Of a stretch of DNA of 64,000 bases, positions 62,141 to 64,000 are shown in pieces. The stretch is from Burkholderia puraquae (GTDB lineage: Bacteria; Pseudomonadota; Gammaproteobacteria; Burkholderiales; Burkholderiaceae). The notes beneath the pieces were generated by a model, which was given only the letters and a program-made list of their open reading frames with translations, did not search any database and was not told the DNA's origin. The translations under genes and the position numbers were made by a program. Within the stretch, counting starts at the first letter, position 1. Each line of letters starts with the position of its first letter. The stretch is taken from assembly GCF_002099195.1 (NCBI RefSeq), contig NZ_NBYX01000002.1:1-64000 (forward strand), given 5' to 3'.

Positions 62141-62597
62141 AGCCCACGATCTCGTCATCACCCGCACGCTGCGTGCCCCGCGCCACGCGCTGTGGCGTGC
62201 GTGGACCGACCCTGAACTGCTGAAGGAATGGTGGTGCCCGAAACCGTGGACCACCGAAGTGCGTGCGTTCGACCTGCGGCCGGGCGGCGCCTTCCACACG
62301 TTCATGCGCGGCCCCGACGGCGGCACGAGCGACAATCCCGGCTGCTTCCTCGAAATCGTGCCGGAAGCGCGCATTGCGTTCACGTCGATGCTCGCGGGCG
62401 GCTGGCGGCCGCAGGTGCCGTGGATGGGCTTCACCGCGATCATCACGATGGCCGACGACGACGCCGGCAGCCGCTACGAGGCGCGCGTGATGCATCCGGA
62501 CGCCGCGACGCGCGAGCGCCACGAAGCGCTCGGCTTCTTCGAGGGCTGGAACACCTGCATCACGCAGCTCGACGCCTTCGCAGCCGCGCTGCGCTAA
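62112..62597 (+). CDS. SRPBCC/AHSA1 family protein
   Basis: The 161-residue hydrophobic-cavity protein carries LVITRTLRAPRHALWRAWTDPELLKEWWCPKPWTTEVRAFDLRPGGAFHTFMRGPDGG, the AHSA1 signature, with the ending helix HEALGFFEGWNTCITQLDAFAAAL. It is expected to bind a lipid or small hydrophobic ligand. It overlaps the ArsR gene by 29 bases, which is a common pair in proteobacteria. The ATG at 62112 has an AGGAGG site. Confidence 0.9.
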   Translation: MSASPVEPAEAHDLVITRTLRAPRHALWRAWTDPELLKEWWCPKPWTTEVRAFDLRPGGAFHTFMRGPDGGTSDNPGCFLEIVPEARIAFTSMLAGGWRPQVPWMGFTAIITMADDDAGSRYEARVMHPDAATRERHEALGFFEGWNTCITQLDAFAAALR

Positions 62598-62716
62598 GCA
62601 CGGCCGTGTGCGCACGCATTGCATGCCGCCTCACACGCGCCTAGGATTCCTGAAGGAAGCATGACGACACGCCGGCCGCCGGCGTGCACCGTCGCGCGCG
62701 CTCCGCGGGAGGCAAC

Positions 62717-63193
62717 ATGTTGCACACGCACACGCACTCGACCCGGGTCAGCCGGCACCTGAACGCCCCGCGCGGCCGCGTCTACCGCGCACTGCTCGAT
62801 CCGCACGCGGTGGAGCAATGGAAGGTGCCCGACGGCATGACGTGCCGCGTGCATGCGTACGACGCGCGCGAAGGCGGCGCGCTGCGCGTGTCGCTGAGCT
62901 ACGACGCGCCGTCGGCCGGCGCCGGCAAGACCACCGCGCGCACCGATACCTATCACGGCCGCTTCGTCACGCTCGTGCCGGACGAGCAGATCGTCGAGAT
63001 CGACGTGTTCGAGACCGACGATCCGATGCTGCGCGGCGCGATGACGATCACGATCACGCTGTCCGACGAAGCGGGCGGCACGCGGGTGGACGCCGTGCAC
63101 GACGGGGTGCCGCCCGGCGTGCCGGCCGCCGACAACGAGACCGGCTGGCAAATGGCGCTGGCGCGGCTCGCGGCGCTGGTGGAGGCCGGGTGA
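62717..63193 (+). CDS. SRPBCC family protein
   Basis: The 158-residue protein of the same fold carries THSTRVSRHLNAPRGRVYRALLDPHAVEQWKVPDGMTCRVHAYDAREGGALRVSLSYD and ends with NETGWQMALARLAALVEAG. It is a diverged relative of the gene before it, perhaps a duplication. GGGAGG precedes ATG 62717 at a good distance. It lies 119 bases downstream of the AHSA1 gene and may be the third member of the ArsR operon. The ligand is unknown. Confidence 0.87.
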   Translation: MLHTHTHSTRVSRHLNAPRGRVYRALLDPHAVEQWKVPDGMTCRVHAYDAREGGALRVSLSYDAPSAGAGKTTARTDTYHGRFVTLVPDEQIVEIDVFETDDPMLRGAMTITITLSDEAGGTRVDAVHDGVPPGVPAADNETGWQMALARLAALVEAG

Positions 63194-63220
63194 GCCAGCG
63201 CCCGCCCGGCGCGGCATGCG

Positions 63221-64000
63221 TCAGCCGAGCCGGTAAGCGCGCGTGACCGTGCCGCGGAACAGCGCGTCGCGCTCGTCCGGGCTCGCGTGCGCGGTCAGCC
63301 GCTTGAACGCATTCCAGCCGTTCACGAACGAATACGAGCCCTTGTCGACCGGGAAATTGCCCTCGAACATGCAGCGCTCGGGGCCGAACGCATCGATGCA
63401 GGTCATCATCCACGGCTTCCACGCGTCGGCGAGCTGCGCGGAAGACGGCGGCCGCGCGCCCTTCTCGAAATCGAAACCGTTGATGCGCATCCCGAGCCCG
63501 CCGACCTTCACGTACACGTTCGGCAGTTGCGCGAGCGTACGCATCGACGCCGACCAGCGCTCGAACACCTCCGGCCGCTTGTCGGCATAGCTGGCGATCC
63601 GCACGACGCCGCCGCAGTGATTGACGATGACGCGCGTGTCGGGATTCGCCTTCGCGAGCGCGAACAATTCGGGCAGCTGGGGAAAGAACAGCCACGCGTC
63701 ATACGAAAGCCCGAGCGGTGCGAGCTGCGCGACGCCTGCCCGGTACGCCGGATCGAGCAGCAGCCCGCGCGGCACCGCCGACAGCGGATTGGCGAGCGTC
63801 GGATCGGCATCCCATGTCGTCAGGTGACGAATTCCGCGGAAGCGCCCGCGCCCGGCTTCGAGATGCGCTTCGAGCACCTCGCGCACGCGTTCGCCGAGAC
63901 GCAGGTCCGCGTGGCCGACGATGCCTTTCGCGACGGCCACGGGGCCGTTCTGCAACGACTCTGTCACGCCCGCGACATAGGCCGTCTCGCCCACCGGCTT
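63221..64000 (-). CDS. amidohydrolase family protein (2-pyrone-4,6-dicarboxylate hydrolase-like), 5' end outside window
   Basis: The visible 257-260 residues are the C-terminal two thirds of an Amidohydro_2 TIM barrel: GIVGHADLRLGERVREVLEAHLEAGRGRFRGIRHLTTWDADP, LSYDAWLFFPQLPELFALAKANPDTRVIVNHCGG with the metal-ligand His, and RCMFEGNFPVDKGSYSFVNGWNAFKRLT with the conserved E-x-N-F-P-V-D motif. The frame is open to the right edge, so the ATG-like codon at 63994 is internal. Such enzymes hydrolyse lactones of aromatic breakdown or L-fuconolactone. The first metal motif (HxH) must lie outside the window. Confidence 0.85.
   Translation of the reverse strand, partial: KPVGETAYVAGVTESLQNGPVAVAKGIVGHADLRLGERVREVLEAHLEAGRGRFRGIRHLTTWDADPTLANPLSAVPRGLLLDPAYRAGVAQLAPLGLSYDAWLFFPQLPELFALAKANPDTRVIVNHCGGVVRIASYADKRPEVFERWSASMRTLAQLPNVYVKVGGLGMRINGFDFEKGARPPSSAQLADAWKPWMMTCIDAFGPERCMFEGNFPVDKGSYSFVNGWNAFKRLTAHASPDERDALFRGTVTRAYRLG

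Overview
The window is high-GC DNA with dense, mostly operonic protein genes and no tRNA, rRNA, CRISPR array or intact insertion sequence that I could see. The protein set (FabV-type enoyl reductase, many LysR/TetR/IclR regulators, a Burkholderia-type trimeric porin, a bhu/hmu-type haem locus remnant, acuR-acuI, small conserved proteins of unknown function) points to Burkholderia, most likely the B. cepacia complex. The accessory catabolic and detoxification content suggests a secondary chromosome; genus is fairly sure, species and replicon are not.

Layout. 1-3.3 kb: an interrupted chemoreceptor running off the left edge, an internally deleted methyltransferase, a GNAT enzyme and a DUF523 protein. 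3.3-5.6 kb: beta-ketoadipyl-CoA thiolase and a divergent IclR regulator with a dyad between them. 5.8-11.4 kb: a group that looks built for N-acyl amino-acid-like compounds (aspartoacylase-family hydrolase, polar amino-acid binding protein, LysR regulator, MHS transporter, M20 amidohydrolase). 11.6-14 kb: acuR-acuI-CMD acrylate-type detoxification operon. 14.1-17.4 kb: SDR with its TetR regulator, then zwf. 17.5-24.3 kb: LysR regulator, efflux pump, MoaF-like protein, flavin monooxygenase, two aldo/keto reductases and an Old Yellow Enzyme. 24.4-29.5 kb: DUF3455 protein, purine permease, small membrane proteins, GlxA-type regulator. 29.7-33.9 kb: a second LysR-binding protein-aspartoacylase module, then an orphan MetQ. 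34-41.6 kb: porin, small proteins, a fused haem-uptake remnant, TRIC-type channel, PBP1A-family enzyme and an APH-like kinase. 41.8-48.9 kb: a lower-GC SDR/MerR pair, allE, envelope proteins, HIT hydrolase and a secreted propeller protein. 49-64 kb: class C beta-lactamase-like hydrolase, GST, a four-gene membrane/redox operon with a GbsR regulator, fabV, SDR/TetR pair, putative proteases, ArsR-AHSA1 genes and a truncated amidohydrolase at the right edge.

The most notable points are: (i) a deletion scar that fuses the start of a TonB-dependent haemoglobin receptor in frame to the end of an HmuV-type ATPase behind an intact Fur box; (ii) two paralogous LysR-binding protein-aspartoacylase modules 24 kb apart with equal protein lengths; (iii) a GbsR-controlled membrane/redox operon of unknown role with identical operators; and (iv) a series of paired operators that link local regulators to specific targets. 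Two further genes at the left edge carry internal deletion or duplication damage, so this replicon shows repeated short-range rearrangement.
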